Below are positions 48,601-61,922 of a stretch of 64,000 nucleotides of DNA, one piece after another. The notes below the pieces were generated by a model, which worked only from the letters and a program-made list of their open reading frames with translations, ran no database searches and was not told where the DNA came from. Position 1 is the first letter of the stretch, and each line of letters begins with the position of its first letter. A program made the position numbers and the translations under genes. The stretch is taken from contig NC_058338.1 of the NCBI RefSeq assembly GCF_905475395.1, positions 36,400,935 to 36,464,934 of the forward strand. The letters run 5' to 3'. Source of the stretch: Chrysoperla carnea. Its lineage: Eukaryota; Arthropoda; Insecta; Neuroptera; Chrysopidae.

Positions 48601-51600
48601 TTTAATTTACTAACATAATGTACTAGGCAAGCGTCAAAATAGCACGATCAACAACGGTGTAGCCCAAGTTTTCTATTTCGATTGCCATATTTCTAGTTTG
48701 ACCAGGATATTCGTTTGTATTTGATCAGTTATTTTGTGTTACCGAAAAAATGATAATATTTTTAGTAAATAATGAGACAGCTTCAAGGTAAATGGTAATA
48801 GATCATATTAGATCAAAGCACACGCAGTTCACTTTGTACATTCCGCTAAGACTGGCAAAATTTTTCTATTATTTATCTAAAATGAGTATAAAATATCTTA
48901 TAATCTACGCTTCTTACGAAAACTAACACAGGTCAAATTCTTACAAAAATAACGTAACCTATGATCCTCTTAGCAAGACTAATACAACTCATAATGCATG
49001 GGAATTATTATGGAAACTATTAGTTGTGTCAGTCAGTTCATGTTAAGAGTTATGAATTGAGCTTGTTTTCATAAAAATAAATAAATTTTGAAGATTTTAA
49101 AAATATGATTATAAGCGTACTATAATGATCTTTAGATTAGAATGCTATAAATATAAAATATAAATTATAGTATATCGAGTCTAATAAGAGTCGACCTGCA
49201 CCCATTTGTTTAACGAATGAGAGTTATTTTTTATGAAATGTACAATATTAACAAATTTCAGGGGTTGCCTAAAAAAATGTGGTCAAAACTACTTTTAATA
49301 AAAATACCCAAATTTCTAAAGGTTGTAAACACGTTATATTTTTACTGATATTTCGTGAATAATCATATACCACCGTATTTGCAATAAAATTACCTTTATT
49401 TAGATATGCAAGTATATTAATTAAGAGATGAGCGTAATCACTAAGATCAACTTGTATATATGCGATAATACTGAATGAAAAGAGGTAGACAACTCAACTG
49501 CTGCATATTCTTTATGGTTTTTACTTTCGAGTCGACCAAAAGTCGTTAGATATTAAAGTCTGCGAAAAATTCAAATAAGTTTTTTCTTGCTATTTTCACT
49601 AAAAGTTGTCTTGATCTCTCTTCTTTAGGCAACCATTACAGAGATATTTGTTAATATTTTAGATTTCATAAGAAATAACTTTGATTCGTTAAACAGATCG
49701 ATGAAGCTCGACCGTAATTCGGCTCTTAGACTATTATAAAAATGATGAGGTAATGATAAAAAGGTGTGTGAATAATGTTGATGTACGTATTGTTGTTTTT
49801 ACAAGGCATTTATTAAAATATTTGATATTTATAAAAAAAGAAAATTAGATTATTTTCTGAATACTAGTAAAAATTGATCAAAAATATATGAAGAACTCTT
49901 TTTTTTGTAATTTCATTATGATTATCCTTTATCCTATATACAAATGTACAATTGAATCTTTAAGTAATACGATACAAATTCATTCAAAAAATGAATATCA
50001 TTATTTAAGTAATAAAAAAATACTTTACATTTTATGTTTAACCAAGCTAATTGACTAAAATTTCTAACATCAAAACATTCCTTTTATTTCAATTCATTTG
50101 CTTCAATCATCCCTTTTTTATAACATAATTAATTTATTCAATAACTGACTCAAGTTTAAATATCAATACTAATACAGTAATGTTTTGATAGATCATGCGA
50201 TTTGAATAAATTCTCTCTATTTCTCTCTCTCTCTCTGCTTGTTTTCTGACAGACGTTACTTTAGCCTTTTTACATATTATACTACCGCAGTCCGCAATCA
50301 ATTAAATCATCAAACTCTATTACCAGGCTCAAAATGACAATAAATAATTGTTAAAAAAGTGTAGATAACTTGTACTATTTACGAAACAACATGAAGAGAG
50401 TTGTTTTAGATGCTTTAAAAATAATGATTTCGATGTGTTAGGTAAAGAATGCGATGTTTTAATGTACCGAAAAAGAGTTAGCCGCAAAGAATTGAAAATA
50501 TTTTTCGATGAAGTCAGGGACCTAAGCTGAGACTAATGAACCAAGAGAAGTTTACCACACAATGAATTTGGATGCCTTGCGAACTGAAAACATTGAGAAT
50601 CTATTCAAATACTCTAAACACATTGAAACTCAAGTGGTTGCTGAATCATCATTGCACGGGAAATTTTATTCAAAAATCTCTAAAATTCCTTTTTTATACG
50701 ACAAACTTATTGTTTGAGATCAAAATATTATCAGAGGATTCGGATCCTACCTAAAAAACTTATTTAAACATAAAATGTATAGTGTTTAATAAATCTCTGA
50801 ATTTAAATTAAATGAAATAAAAAACAGAAAAGTTTTTTTATATTTAATAAATTATCGTTCACTGGAATTCAAAGTTTATTTTTCCCTAACAAATTTAAAT
50901 TTAAAAAATAATTCGCTTGGTGGATATAAGTATAAAATACGATTTAAAAAAAGAAGCGTAAAGAATCATCGTGAAATAAGGATTGGCTTCGAAAAATATA
51001 TAAATATCACAATAAAAGATACTGATTAGTACACTGAAATTTTCGAACCTCAGCCTAAATTTTTGAGAAAATAATTAACGCAAATGTATTTTATTAGAAC
51101 TAAACGTCTATCACGAAAATGTATTAAGTACAAATATAACAATACTGAAAAAAATCAATTCGATACATTTTTCAAAATACTCAATTCGTGTTGTGAAAAG
51201 CAAGAAATCTTTTTAGTCAAAATAAAATAAGCACAAAAAGTAAAGTTGGAAGTCATTTTTAAGAGCACAAATTTTTAGATACATCACAAATTTAATTATT
51301 GACGCGAAAAAAATATATAATAATACATTAATGGATAGCATAAAAAAAATAATAATTGAATAAAAATTATAATTGATGCTATAAAATATTATTTAAAACA
51401 AAACGTTAAATGTTCTAAAATTTGAATGAATTTCGTGCGCCAAAAATGCCAAAAAAAGTTTGCAATATCTCGAAAATAGTCAATTTTACGGCAATAATAT
51501 TTTGTGGTAAATTTGTAAGTGATCGCTATAATTAAGAATTTTTTTTCCGTAAATTTTTTATCCTTCTCCTAGATTTATATCGAATTTGACGATAGCAAAT

Positions 51601-54600
51601 AATACTACCTCTAAAAATATATCGAAAAAATACTTTTGGTACTGGTTAAAAGTTAAAACGTTATTTGCAACCAACTGTTTGAGTTGCGAAGTTGACAATT
51701 TTCAAAATATATTTAAAAAAATCTACGAAATGTTGTTTGTCATATCGCTTGAAGATGATCATGCAAACTAATGAGATAAAAATAAAACCCAAAATTTGAA
51801 GATTTCTTGTTGAATGAATTTGTATTTCCAAAATAAAAATATTGTTCGTCCTTTGTTCGCTAAACAGGAATGCTTTTAAATTGAATGAAATACTTTTTTT
51901 TAATGGAAAGTTAAATATTTTACGTATGTGTTAAATTATATACTCAATTTACATTAATATTATTAATTTTTTCATTTGAACTAATTTAATTAAAATTAAA
52001 TAATATTTTAATAAATTAGAATAATTATTTCATATTAAACATATGTTATGTAGACTATGTTTAATATTTATTATAATTAAAATACTGTTAATAAACGTGT
52101 CTGTATTAAAGTAATTAAATACAGATATTAATATCTACACCTTAAGGTTACACCATTTCGAAACTAAAAAATCGATAAACTTTCTTTTATTAAAAACCCA
52201 AAATTTGGTTTTATAGAACTTAAAGTAGATTGTTATATATTTTAGTTAGACCGTTAAAAATTTATTCTTTTTAAATGGACAACGTGTATAAATGTAGTAA
52301 CTTGGCAACTTACGAGACAGGTATCTTTGAATTACTAAAAAAAAAACGTACGATTGTAAGAATAAATTCAATAAACTGTAATCAAAAATACATAGATTAT
52401 GGACACTTGGATCAAAAATGGCGGCCGAGCAACATCAGTGTAAGTGAATTTACCGAATTCTTCGAACCATTCATTGATGAATTTGCGGGATTCTACGAAC
52501 CACACATATTCTCGAATTGCATCAAAGCATTTAGAAACTCATAGCGTCTAAATTTCTAAATTCAAGTTAACAAAAGAACTATGACCAGTTAACCAGATTT
52601 TGGTAAGTAAAATAATCCAACTTAAGAGTACATTTATTCATATGATTATGTTTCGATATACAATTTTACTGCGCTACATTTCCTGAAAAAAACTTGCCTG
52701 ACATCTGCAGTATACATTTCTTTACATGTATACAAAGTCTATGAATTATCGAATTTAGGCGAACTTCTTAGATCGAATAGACTTAAATAATTTGTTATAG
52801 TTTTTTAAAATGGTGTATCCTATCGCTTAAAATGCACTATAACTTATTTAATTTAGTTAAAAATTAAGTTAATGACACATATTTACAATTTAAAAGAAAC
52901 CAATATAAATCTATATCACTTATTCTTGTAATAAACTTTAATTTTATTTATCAACTAATTATTTGACATTGATTTCTTCTGTGAATATTATTTAATTTAT
53001 ATAAATAATTTATCAGAGATCTTATAATATAAAGAGTGCAACCAATTTTAGAAGATAAACTTGGAAGAATTGCAGTTAAATCTGAATAAAAAATACTCGA
53101 GTCTAAATTATTGGATCAAAGAAAACAAACCTTGGGAATTAGTGGCGCCTGGAGAATATTCATCAAACTATACGCAAAGCCTTTGTCTCGTACGCAAAGC
53201 ATTTGTAGATGTTCTAGTTCAATTATAGACATTAATATATTTCCTCGGGCTAAATTTCGAAAAACAAACTCTTTAGATTTTTGTTCAAATTCAATTCTTT
53301 GTAAATGCTTACAAGTTTGTCTAGTAAAATTGGTATCAGCCGCTATAATCAGTGCCGATGAAAGATATGATAAACGAAGTATCAAATTTATTAGAATTCA
53401 ATAATTGTTATTATCACTTTTTGATGAGAAAGTTTTAAGTTATCAGATATTGATTATTAGTTTTATAATTACAAACAAAAATCAAGAGAATGACGTTTCC
53501 TATTTTGCATTTCGATATTTATTAACGGCATTAAAATGTTTTACGATTGTTTCAATTTGATGTTTTTATAAGCGCATTGAATTGATTTAATGAAACAGAC
53601 ACGGCTTAAATAACAAAGGCAAAATATACATAGCATAATTTATGGTTAAAGTCTTCTGCACTGGTGTTTCAATAATCTCACGATAGAAGCGACTCCAATG
53701 ATGCGATTTAAAAAGAGAATTGCTTGCTTGAACAATATCGCAGAATTAGGAGTATTTATGGGTAAAATATATCTTTAAAATAATTCAAAAAAATGGATGA
53801 TAATAAACTTTCTATATCAGTATGTAAATATCCAGATGTTTATAATTCTAAACATCCCCGAAAAAAAGGTACCGTTGATAGAGACAACAGATTTTGAATG
53901 TTTTTGACTCGTATAGGGGGGTATAGAAATTAATCAGACAGTGCCAAACTTGTATCTTATATTGATCCTATATTTAAGGTAGTTTACATTACGTATAAGA
54001 TAGTTTATGACGGATTTTACATACAGACATGAAGCGAGTTATGGTTTTGTTTGTATAGATAGAACTACAGATAATTACAAATTGTGTGATGCAAATGAGA
54101 AACTTTAAACTACAAAACACGAAAAAAAAATATACTCTAGTGTGCAGATGAAAAAAAAAATTAAAACCAAGTGACTATCTTTCTTCATTCAACTTCTTTT
54201 GAAACCCTCTATACAAAAAAGGGTCCCTATAATGCCTACTGTTATCCACTCTTTATCCATTATATCGAATAAACACTGTGGATAAGCTCTGACGTTTCTT
54301 CGTACAGTTCAAAATTTTCGATTCACACAATGTGAAGAAATTATCATCAACTCTTGCCTTCGAATGATATAATTTTGATTACTCTAAACATTGTGTATTA
54401 TCCCACTTCTGATATGACAGGGTTTATGAATTAATAACACTGTACAACAAAATTTGATGTTTTTATAGCCAAGAACCATCAGTTTACTTTACCAATAAAT
54501 TTTTACGAGAACTTCATTTTCTAGGAATTCGACCCTTGATATGGGAAAAAATCCTTATGGGAGCAACTATTTTTCCACGAAAGAATTTATGTCATTAGAA

Positions 54601-57600
54601 AGTACCATTAATTCCCATTCAAAAGCCATTTTTCCATTTTTTCCTCCAATAAATCGCATAATATAATATTCAATAAGAAAAAAGATATTAGAAGAATTTG
54701 AAAAAAATTAGATCCCGTTGTAACGAATTTCGAATATAGTTGGTTTTTTCCATATTTAGGATCGAATTTCTCGAAAACGTGATGTGGTAGAGCAATTTTG
54801 AGCTCAGATATGAATTTGCACGTCAAAAAGCTTATGAAGAGTAAACTAACGTTTCTAGGAAACAATTTTGTTGTAGTGCAATTTTTATGAAACATTAATG
54901 CAAAAAATTTGCTTACATAAATAATAGCGCAAAGTCAATCTAAAGCGTGTAATTACCCTGTATAAAAAAATGATGCTTCGTTAATAACACCGATTTACAC
55001 CGACCCTGATAATAATTTGCATATTATTATTTTTTTAAAGAATTATTTGTGCATTATTATTAGATAAACAAGTTCACATGCTTAGCAAAAAAACATAAAA
55101 AGTAATAGTTAAGTAACAAATAAAAAAAATATATAAATTATGACAAAATAAAAAGATATAATTCTTGTATTTGCACCAGAATAAATAATTAAGCCATGAC
55201 GATCACACACAAACAAATACATAAAATAAAAATATTGGCGAAGCATAATAATTATATTCACAACAATAAACACATTCATTAACGTAAATTATTTTTAAAA
55301 GTGCTTTTTTACATAATTAATATAGATAATACAATTTCGTTTAATTTCGGAAAATAATAAAGAGTACTTGAGTCCGTCCTATTAAACAATTCAAGCGTTA
55401 ATTTAAAAATTACAGTCGACTATCGAAAATTCAAACATAAACAGTTCGATTTCCCTAATAACGTGTTATTTAAACTCACGTCATTTTCGAAATACATTGC
55501 CCAAATGTGATTTGTAATAAAGTTTCTATTTTTGAGAATCCCTATGAAGGAGAGAGGCTCAAACCTTGATCAATCGAATTTTTACTTCCTTTTATGGCAT
55601 AAAGAAAATATTTTAATATTTCGTGAAAAACCTGAGGCTAAGATTTCAACGGAAATATTCAGTTTATTTATAATCTAAGGAAAATAAAGACGTTAGATTG
55701 TAAATCTTATACTTTGTTCACAATATATCGACAGTTTACAATCTGACTAGATTTATTATAAACTAAGGATTCTTACAAAAAGCCGTTGACAGATATATCA
55801 GGAGCGTTATTAGACAAAATTTGGAATTTCTCGGTAAATATTAGCAAAACTGTAAAAAATAATTTTTACTAAAATTATATAAGTAATTAAATGTTCTGCG
55901 TACAAGAGAAATAATGTCGAGATCCCTTTTTTTCGAAAACAGATATCGAGTTATCAAGAGTCGACTGTATATTAAATAGCTTGATCAGAAACTATTTTAT
56001 CTCGATCAGTATTTTTTTAAATAACCTCAAACGAATTTTCTTCTTAATTACCAACATTGTAGTACGTGAAATTGTTAGTTGCAATATGCAACAGTTAATT
56101 GCATATTAATAATAATATTTTTACTATTAAGAATGCATTGGAAACTTAGTTAAAACCAAATTGATAAAAAATTAATCTCGTGACGAGTTACGACCAACAC
56201 AGAAAAACCGCGTTTTGTTAACAAAAAATTCATTTAAAATTATGGAATTGATTTATAAACGCTTCGAAAAATTTCAAATCACGAATTCTTTGATATAAGT
56301 CTACTTTAAACAAAAATTCGATTGAATTATTTCAAATATTTTAATTTTCATTGACTATTGTATTGATAACTATATTCGAATCTTTTTACTGTATTTGAAA
56401 TTGAACGAAATTGTAGGATAAAGCATAAGGCGAGCCAACTATATCCACAAACACTACCAACACTATGTTTAAATAAAATAAAAAACATAACACAATTGCA
56501 GGGCACAACAATTAGCCAGATCCGTTCTTGCATGATGTAGCCGATACCTCTAAATCTAAATCATCATCGTCAACTGAATTTGATGTGTTGTTACATCCCA
56601 GTGATGCGTTTGCTGTCATTTTTGATCGTGCCATCGATCGTTTTGGATCAAATGGATCAACAACTATTTGTTCAGTGCCTTTGATTTCTGCTCTACAGAA
56701 TGGACATCCTTGACCTTCAGAATCCTAAAAGACAAAAAGTATTACGTTAATTTCCATCGCATAATTTATGTTTCGACCAAGACGAGACGATCTAGTAATT
56801 CCTTCCTGATAACACAAGTACATTGCTTAAATTACAAGTTTTGTTATTCTTAATATAAAGGCAGAATCGTTTATAAGTTGTGAAATTAGTAAGTTTTTAA
56901 AAAGGCTACTTCCTATGGAAATGTTTTAATGATTCTGTGACAATGTAGCTAATAAACGGATGAACCGATTTTGATTTTTTTTTAAAGGTAATTTAACGGA
57001 GAGTTTTTTTGGCTATGTTACAACGAAATCGGTTTAGTTTGTAGAGAGTTTAGGTTAGAAACAAAGAAATGTTTCTTCTTTTAAATTCTGTAAATTTTAC
57101 TTGTTGTAGTATATGCTTATTTTATGCTCAGAAAAGAAACTTATGATTGAATTTTCTTGATCTTATAGTTTTTTAATATTGAAAAATTGAACTTTGGTGT
57201 TATCAAGGAGAATTTACTACGATTTGCCCTCCTGCTAATTTAAAAAACTTACAATTTGCCACGATGTTAAACATGGTGTACATAATAAATGACCACACGG
57301 TTCAATACGAATATCTTTATCATTTTCTGCACATATTTTACATAATTGAAATGTACTACCCATTTCACAATATAGTTCATATTGTTCTTGTGTGACGGAA
57401 ATGTGATCTTCCGGACTTGGCTGTACCGCCCACGATAAATCTGGATTTAATGCTCTTCCATCTGGATACAAGTAACTGAACAAAAAAAATTTTTACATTG
57501 TTACAGAAAATATTATTCTACCCTTTACATTAAAGCTAAAACATGTGCGACTATTTTACGAAATGTTAATATTAAAAAAAGGAATTTTATTTTTTGGGTT

Positions 57601-60600
57601 TGTGTCATCGAAAATTAATCTAACTTTTAAAATTTTGAACTCTTAAATAGTTCTTTAAATTTCAAATTATATCGTAAACCATTAGTTGAGTCAAATTTTG
57701 AGTCATTAAAAATTCGAATTTAATCTCCGTTTGACTTTGTAAAGAAAAATTTATTAAAAAAATTTACACAAAATAAATCAAAATTGAATTTAAAAAATAT
57801 CTAATTTTTACCCAAAGCTTAACAAAATGCGTTAAATTAAAAATAACCAGTTTTTTTATTTGATGTATTTATTCATCTTAAGATTTTCTTTTTAAAACTG
57901 TTTTAGAGAAATAAAAGTTTGCAAACGTGAATAATTTCAGATCCTTTCATAAGAAATCAATATTGTTTTAATAATTTTAAATAAGTCTATCTTTAAGACT
58001 TTGTAGCGGGCTGGTGATGGCTTCACGGTGTTACAAAGAATTTTTAATGTCTTGAATTATTTATGACCTTGATTAAAATTCTGAAATTTCAAGGTTTTTA
58101 AAACACTTCATTTTTTTATACTCTTTTACTAAACATAAATATTTAAATTAGTGTGACTGTCACTCAAAATCACTAATTGTAAGTTTAAGTTAAACAAATA
58201 AATTAAAAATTTCATTTCTTAAACATTTCAATGAATTTTAATATGGGGAAAAACATTTTTATCAAAATTAAAAAAAAAAAATTTTTATTTTCAAAAGCAA
58301 ACAATTTTTTTTTTGTATATTAATAGATTTTTATACATGGTAATCAAAACAATTAACTATGTTAGTTGTTAAAAATTGTTTCAAAATGTATTAGAACTAA
58401 TAAATCTAGAAGAGATTGTACAGATTTTCAAAATAAGAATTTTCAATTTACCGATAATTAAAAAAACGTTTGCAATGTTAAAATTTCTGGTTTAATATTA
58501 CACTAGTCGACCTCAAAAACTATAATAAATTTTTTATCGCATCAATGTGACAAAAATATCAAATTTTGTCGACCACTGTTATTAACCAATTAAAACCTTT
58601 ATGACAAGCATATTTTGTAAAGTTTTGTATTTTTTTAACAGGAGTATACATCGGATTCAAAAACTGTAAAAGAACTTTTTGGTGGAAATTCGATGTAGAA
58701 TTGCTGACATTCTCTTGTCATTACTTATGTTGAACATCCTGTATATTAAAGAGATCTTTATCTTTTAAAAGGTTTCGCAATGAGTGAATAAATCATTTAA
58801 CTAATTAAAATACATTTTTAGGTATTCATTGATTAAAACAACAAATACTCAGAAATGTTTTATTGAGTTTATAATGTTATCGAAATGATTTAAATTTATT
58901 CCTGGAATATTATGTTACATTGTATGTTATTTATCGATGATGTTATTTATTATCGATGTCAAATACCAAATCAAATATATTTTATGAAAACTTTAGGTAT
59001 TTGAAGTAGAAGTCCCATTTTTTTCTATTATAAACATGAATTATCCAATAGTAATTATTATTCTGAGTAATGTTAGCGACGAATAGAATCTTTTGGGATA
59101 ACGATTCATACTGATGCTGAAAAATTGATCTAGTCATAAGGGCAAATTTGAAATTTTATTTATATGGAGAATTTTAACGAGGTGCAGCACAGCTTCTAAA
59201 CTGTTAGGCATGATGCAAGTTGGGTTCTGAAGTTTTTTAGCCATATTTATAATGAGAAGCTTTTACGCTCAGGTAAGTTATTTGATTCATACATCCATTT
59301 TTTTCTGTGGTGTTCAAAGAAATAATATTTCTACTGCAAATAATTCGTGCTTAATTTGTAATAAAACTTTATCGAGAGGCATAATCGTGATATTTGATCG
59401 TGGCTTACAAATAATTAAAAATGCAAGTATGTATATCGAAAGGAATGATGGGCATATCAAATTGTTATAAAATGTAAATAAGGAGAATGTTTAATTTAAG
59501 TTTTTTTAGTCAAATATCTTGAGAACTATTGCTTCTACGGATATTTTGTATAAAAGGTTTATAATGTAAAATTAACTAAAGAACACTTTTTAATAGCTAA
59601 AACTGCCATAAACTTAATAGTTTGACCTTGAATAATTATTTTTGCGATCATGATTTTGAAATGGAATTTTCATAGATCATCTCTTGCATTCAAATAAAGA
59701 TAATCCCGGTGAAAAAACTTAACTTGAATTTTTTAAGCAGATCGGATGTTTTTTGGTCTTGTTTTTCTGGGCTATTTTGACTCAAAAACAATAATTTTCG
59801 ACTTTTATATTATTATTCACGTCAAGTGGTGAAAATTATCTTGAAAGTAACATCACATTCATTAAAATTAATGAACTAGTAAGGGGATCCAAAAAATACC
59901 TTTGAGAAATAATATATGGAATTGTAAAACTGCTTTTCAATATGCGATTACACATTGCTATCTGCGCTGCACGCCCTGCGTGACGTTGCTCAATGTATGT
60001 ATAGTAAAATGTATATGTATTTACAACCTGTGCTACTTGGTAAGGTGGTATACAAAATATGCCATCTGTTTGATAATCATTTAATTTTACTACCAGTTCG
60101 ACATTTACTATCCATTAGGTTTACTTGACAAATTTAGTTGACGGAGTGCTAATATATTAATAATTAGCACTGTTAAAACGTGCCCCAGAAGTACAAGTTT
60201 ATACTAAAGTTAATAGTTTAAATACCCTGCATATGCTTGGGTATCAATTTTTGAACGGTTAAAAACAATGAGATACGCCTTACAGATAGTATTGTTAACT
60301 TCGATGTGGTCGTTATATAGAAATATTTTCTGATTTGTTTATTTCTCGAATTGTGTGAAAATGATGTTTGCATGCATGTACCACGGGTACATCGCATGCA
60401 AATTACAATAAAATGAACTTTTTGCAAGAATTACCCGATTTAACGAAATCAAATTATTTGTAGGGATATTTTAAGTACATATCTATTAAAATTTACTTTC
60501 GAACCAACATTACTTTTAAAAGGTGGTGGTAAAAGCTCAATAAACGAGCTCATGATTACATCATCAAAATGTAATCAATTATCATTTGCAGGATATTATT

Positions 60601-61922
60601 TTTCCTGTTTGATTTGTATCAATTTCCATGAACTGCATAAAAAATGCAATAATAAAGAAAGTGTGGAAAAATTTATGCATTTTAATTTTATTTTATAAAT
60701 AAATGAGTCGTAAATAGATGGCACACCTGTTAGATATTAAAGTTTCTCTTTCCCATCTTTTATTATATGTTTGTAAAATATATTGTTATAAGCTGCATTT
60801 AAAGGTAAACAATTAACATTCTTTCTAGTAATCCTCACACTCCAGAAAGGACGTAACGAAAATTTATCCGGAGGTGTGAAAGAGATATAAAAATTTTATG
60901 CTATAATAGTTTTATTTTGTTACTTACAAGCCTTCTCTATATCCATCCAATAACGCTTGACACAAACTTTTATTTTGAGGTATCGTTTGTAAGATTTCAC
61001 CTTCAGCCGTCACATAACCAATTGCCCATTGTCCTAAACGTGTACACGACAGTCTAAATACATAACTACCAGCTTTATGAATATATTTTTGCAATCTTGC
61101 TTTAACTTCATCATATGTTAAAAACGCAACATATCCTGGATGTGTTACAGCAAGTATTTGCCAATTTCTTAATAATGTACCCCAGGGTTGAAACAACCTA
61201 AAACAAAATAAATAATTAATTTGCAAATAATTGTTGAAGTAGAGTTGTACCAAAACTAAGTGGCACTGAACAAGAGAGAGTATAGATACGAGTGTACATA
61301 CATATACATCATACACTCTCTCTTGCTCGGTGCCACTTTGGTTTGATTGAACTCTAGTACTTAAATTTTGGATTAAAACTCTTATGTTTGACTTTAAGAA
61401 CCTATCCACAAAATATTTCATACTAAAAACTCGATATTTGACAAATTTCACTCTTGTTTCTGCCCGTTTGTCATAACCAATTTTTTTAAAATCTAAACCC
61501 AATCCCGAAAGTCGCGACTCTCGATTATTTATATTCCATAAATAACTTGGATTTTCTTACAGCAAGGATGGCGAACTTTTATGTATCAACGTGTCATTTT
61601 TCTAAAGTAATGGTTAATGAGGTCAAAAACATGCCGTCAAATAATGTTGACTTCGTGATTATTGCGAATAATAATATTAAATACTATCAATTCAAAACTA
61701 AAGATATAGATTCCGAAATATCGACAAAAATCATGATTCTATTCTTTTTAAGAGATGAAATTATGGGATAATTACCTCGTAAAGACATCAAATTCAAAAT
61801 TTGAGATATAATCATTACACGTTAAATCAATGGTTGATTTTAACGCCATCGCCTCAAGCCCAGAACTGATTGGATGTACTAAATTAAGTTGCTGTCGGAA
61901 TAATTTCCAAGGTACCAGTGTA
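45694..61922 (-). CDS. Cbl: E3 ubiquitin-protein ligase Cbl, 5'-partial: five 3' exons
   Basis: Cbl binds phosphotyrosine on activated receptors through its TKB domain and ubiquitinates them with its RING. Exons in transcript order: 61922-61776, 61197-60928, 57475-57253, 56724-56548, 46587-45694; all junctions GT-AG and in frame, 569 residues here. Exon 1 of these encodes the EF-hand/calcium part ([35 protein letters not shown]). The next encodes the SH2-like fold, with [16 protein letters not shown] (the arginine contacts phosphotyrosine in the family). Next comes the linker helix [15 protein letters not shown], with the conserved regulatory tyrosines, and the RING CKIC...CGHLLCTPC, completed in the next exon by CPFC (C3HC4). 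The last exon has PxxxPR motifs (PMISPR, PRASPR, PPLPPR; the type bound by CIN85/CD2AP SH3 domains), a Grb2-like YEN, a Ser/Thr-rich stretch, and a UBA domain ([20 protein letters not shown]). The four-helix-bundle exons lie beyond 64000. Extra small exons in the 10-kb intron cannot be excluded. Confidence 0.96.
46588..49178 (-). other. Proximal part of the 10-kb Cbl intron, no exon seen
   Basis: Minus-strand frames are short and closed. A GC-richer patch at 47035-47085 (GGGTCATGGGTCGGGGAAGG) is not coding. Nothing else is recognised. Confidence 0.4.
49179..49731. mobile_element. Long fold-back element, about 553 bp (arms about 135 bp), in the Cbl intron
   Basis: The left arm, about 49179-49315, pairs with the right arm, about 49590-49731. 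Shared text: GTCTAA, AGTCGA or GGTCGA, TGTTTAACGAATSARAGTTA, TTATGAAAT, AATATTAACAAATTT or AATATTAACAAATAT, GGTTGCCTAAA, GTCAARACWACTTTTA. The interior of about 270 bp is non-coding. Confidence 0.8.
49732..50389. other. No exon seen; (CT)n microsatellite at about 50211-50236
   Basis: TTTCTCTCTCTCTCTCTGCT marks a CT run of about 20 bp. The remainder is AT-rich intronic sequence. Confidence 0.5.
50390..50530 (+). pseudogene. Possible mariner transposase relic (N-terminal)
   Basis: One frame reads [15 protein letters not shown] followed by KECDV and, further on, ELKIFFDE. Mariner transposases have WFKRFKxGDFDxxDKxRxGRP then a DEELxxLLDE stretch, so spacing and core residues fit, but the rest has decayed. 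The following open frame (50572-50754) shows no clear match. Confidence 0.4.
50531..56511. other. Rest of the 10-kb Cbl intron, no confirmed exon
   Basis: Open frames at 52275-52544 (plus) and 53116-53397 (minus) are longer than chance neighbours, but neither has a family match or splice partners; the second is discussed among the findings. 54440-54890 resembles a dispersed repeat (GATCCCGTTGTAACGAATTT, GGATCGAATTTCTCGAAAAC) without a second copy in the window. AT-rich otherwise. Confidence 0.4.
56512..56547 (-). other. In-frame read-through tail of the Cbl RING exon (possible short isoform end)
   Basis: If the donor at 56547-56546 (GAG|GTATCG) is not used, the frame continues for 12 codons ([11 protein letters not shown]) to a TAA at 56514-56512. 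The product would contain TKB, linker and RING but lack the proline-rich tail and UBA. Drosophila is known to make long and short Cbl forms. No canonical AATAAA was seen close downstream on this strand. Confidence 0.35.
56725..57252 (-). other. Cbl intron between the two RING exons, with a repeat fragment
   Basis: About 56935-57030 has AATAAACGGATGAACCGATT, TTTAACGGAGAGTTTTTTTG and GGCTATGTT, a reverse piece of the CCCCCGACAT-family repeat (its TTCATCCGTTTA block). No exon signal. Confidence 0.5.
57476..60927 (-). other. 3.4-kb Cbl intron between the linker/RING exon and the SH2 exon
   Basis: AT-rich, short frames only. The open frames at 59252-59470, 59902-60084 and 60218-60427 show no family features. 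Confidence 0.45.
61240..61356. repeat. Imperfect hairpin (arms about 45 bp) within a Cbl intron
   Basis: The core arm AAGTGGCACTGAACAAGAGA (61258 onward, 27 bp to 61284) pairs with 61312-61338 with about three mismatches. Pairing continues outward through ACCAAAA or AACCAAA and TAGAGTT at the base (61240-61246 and 61350-61356). The loop is about 27 nt (GAGTGTACATACATATACAT region). It lies in the intron between the EF-hand and SH2 exons. Confidence 0.8.
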
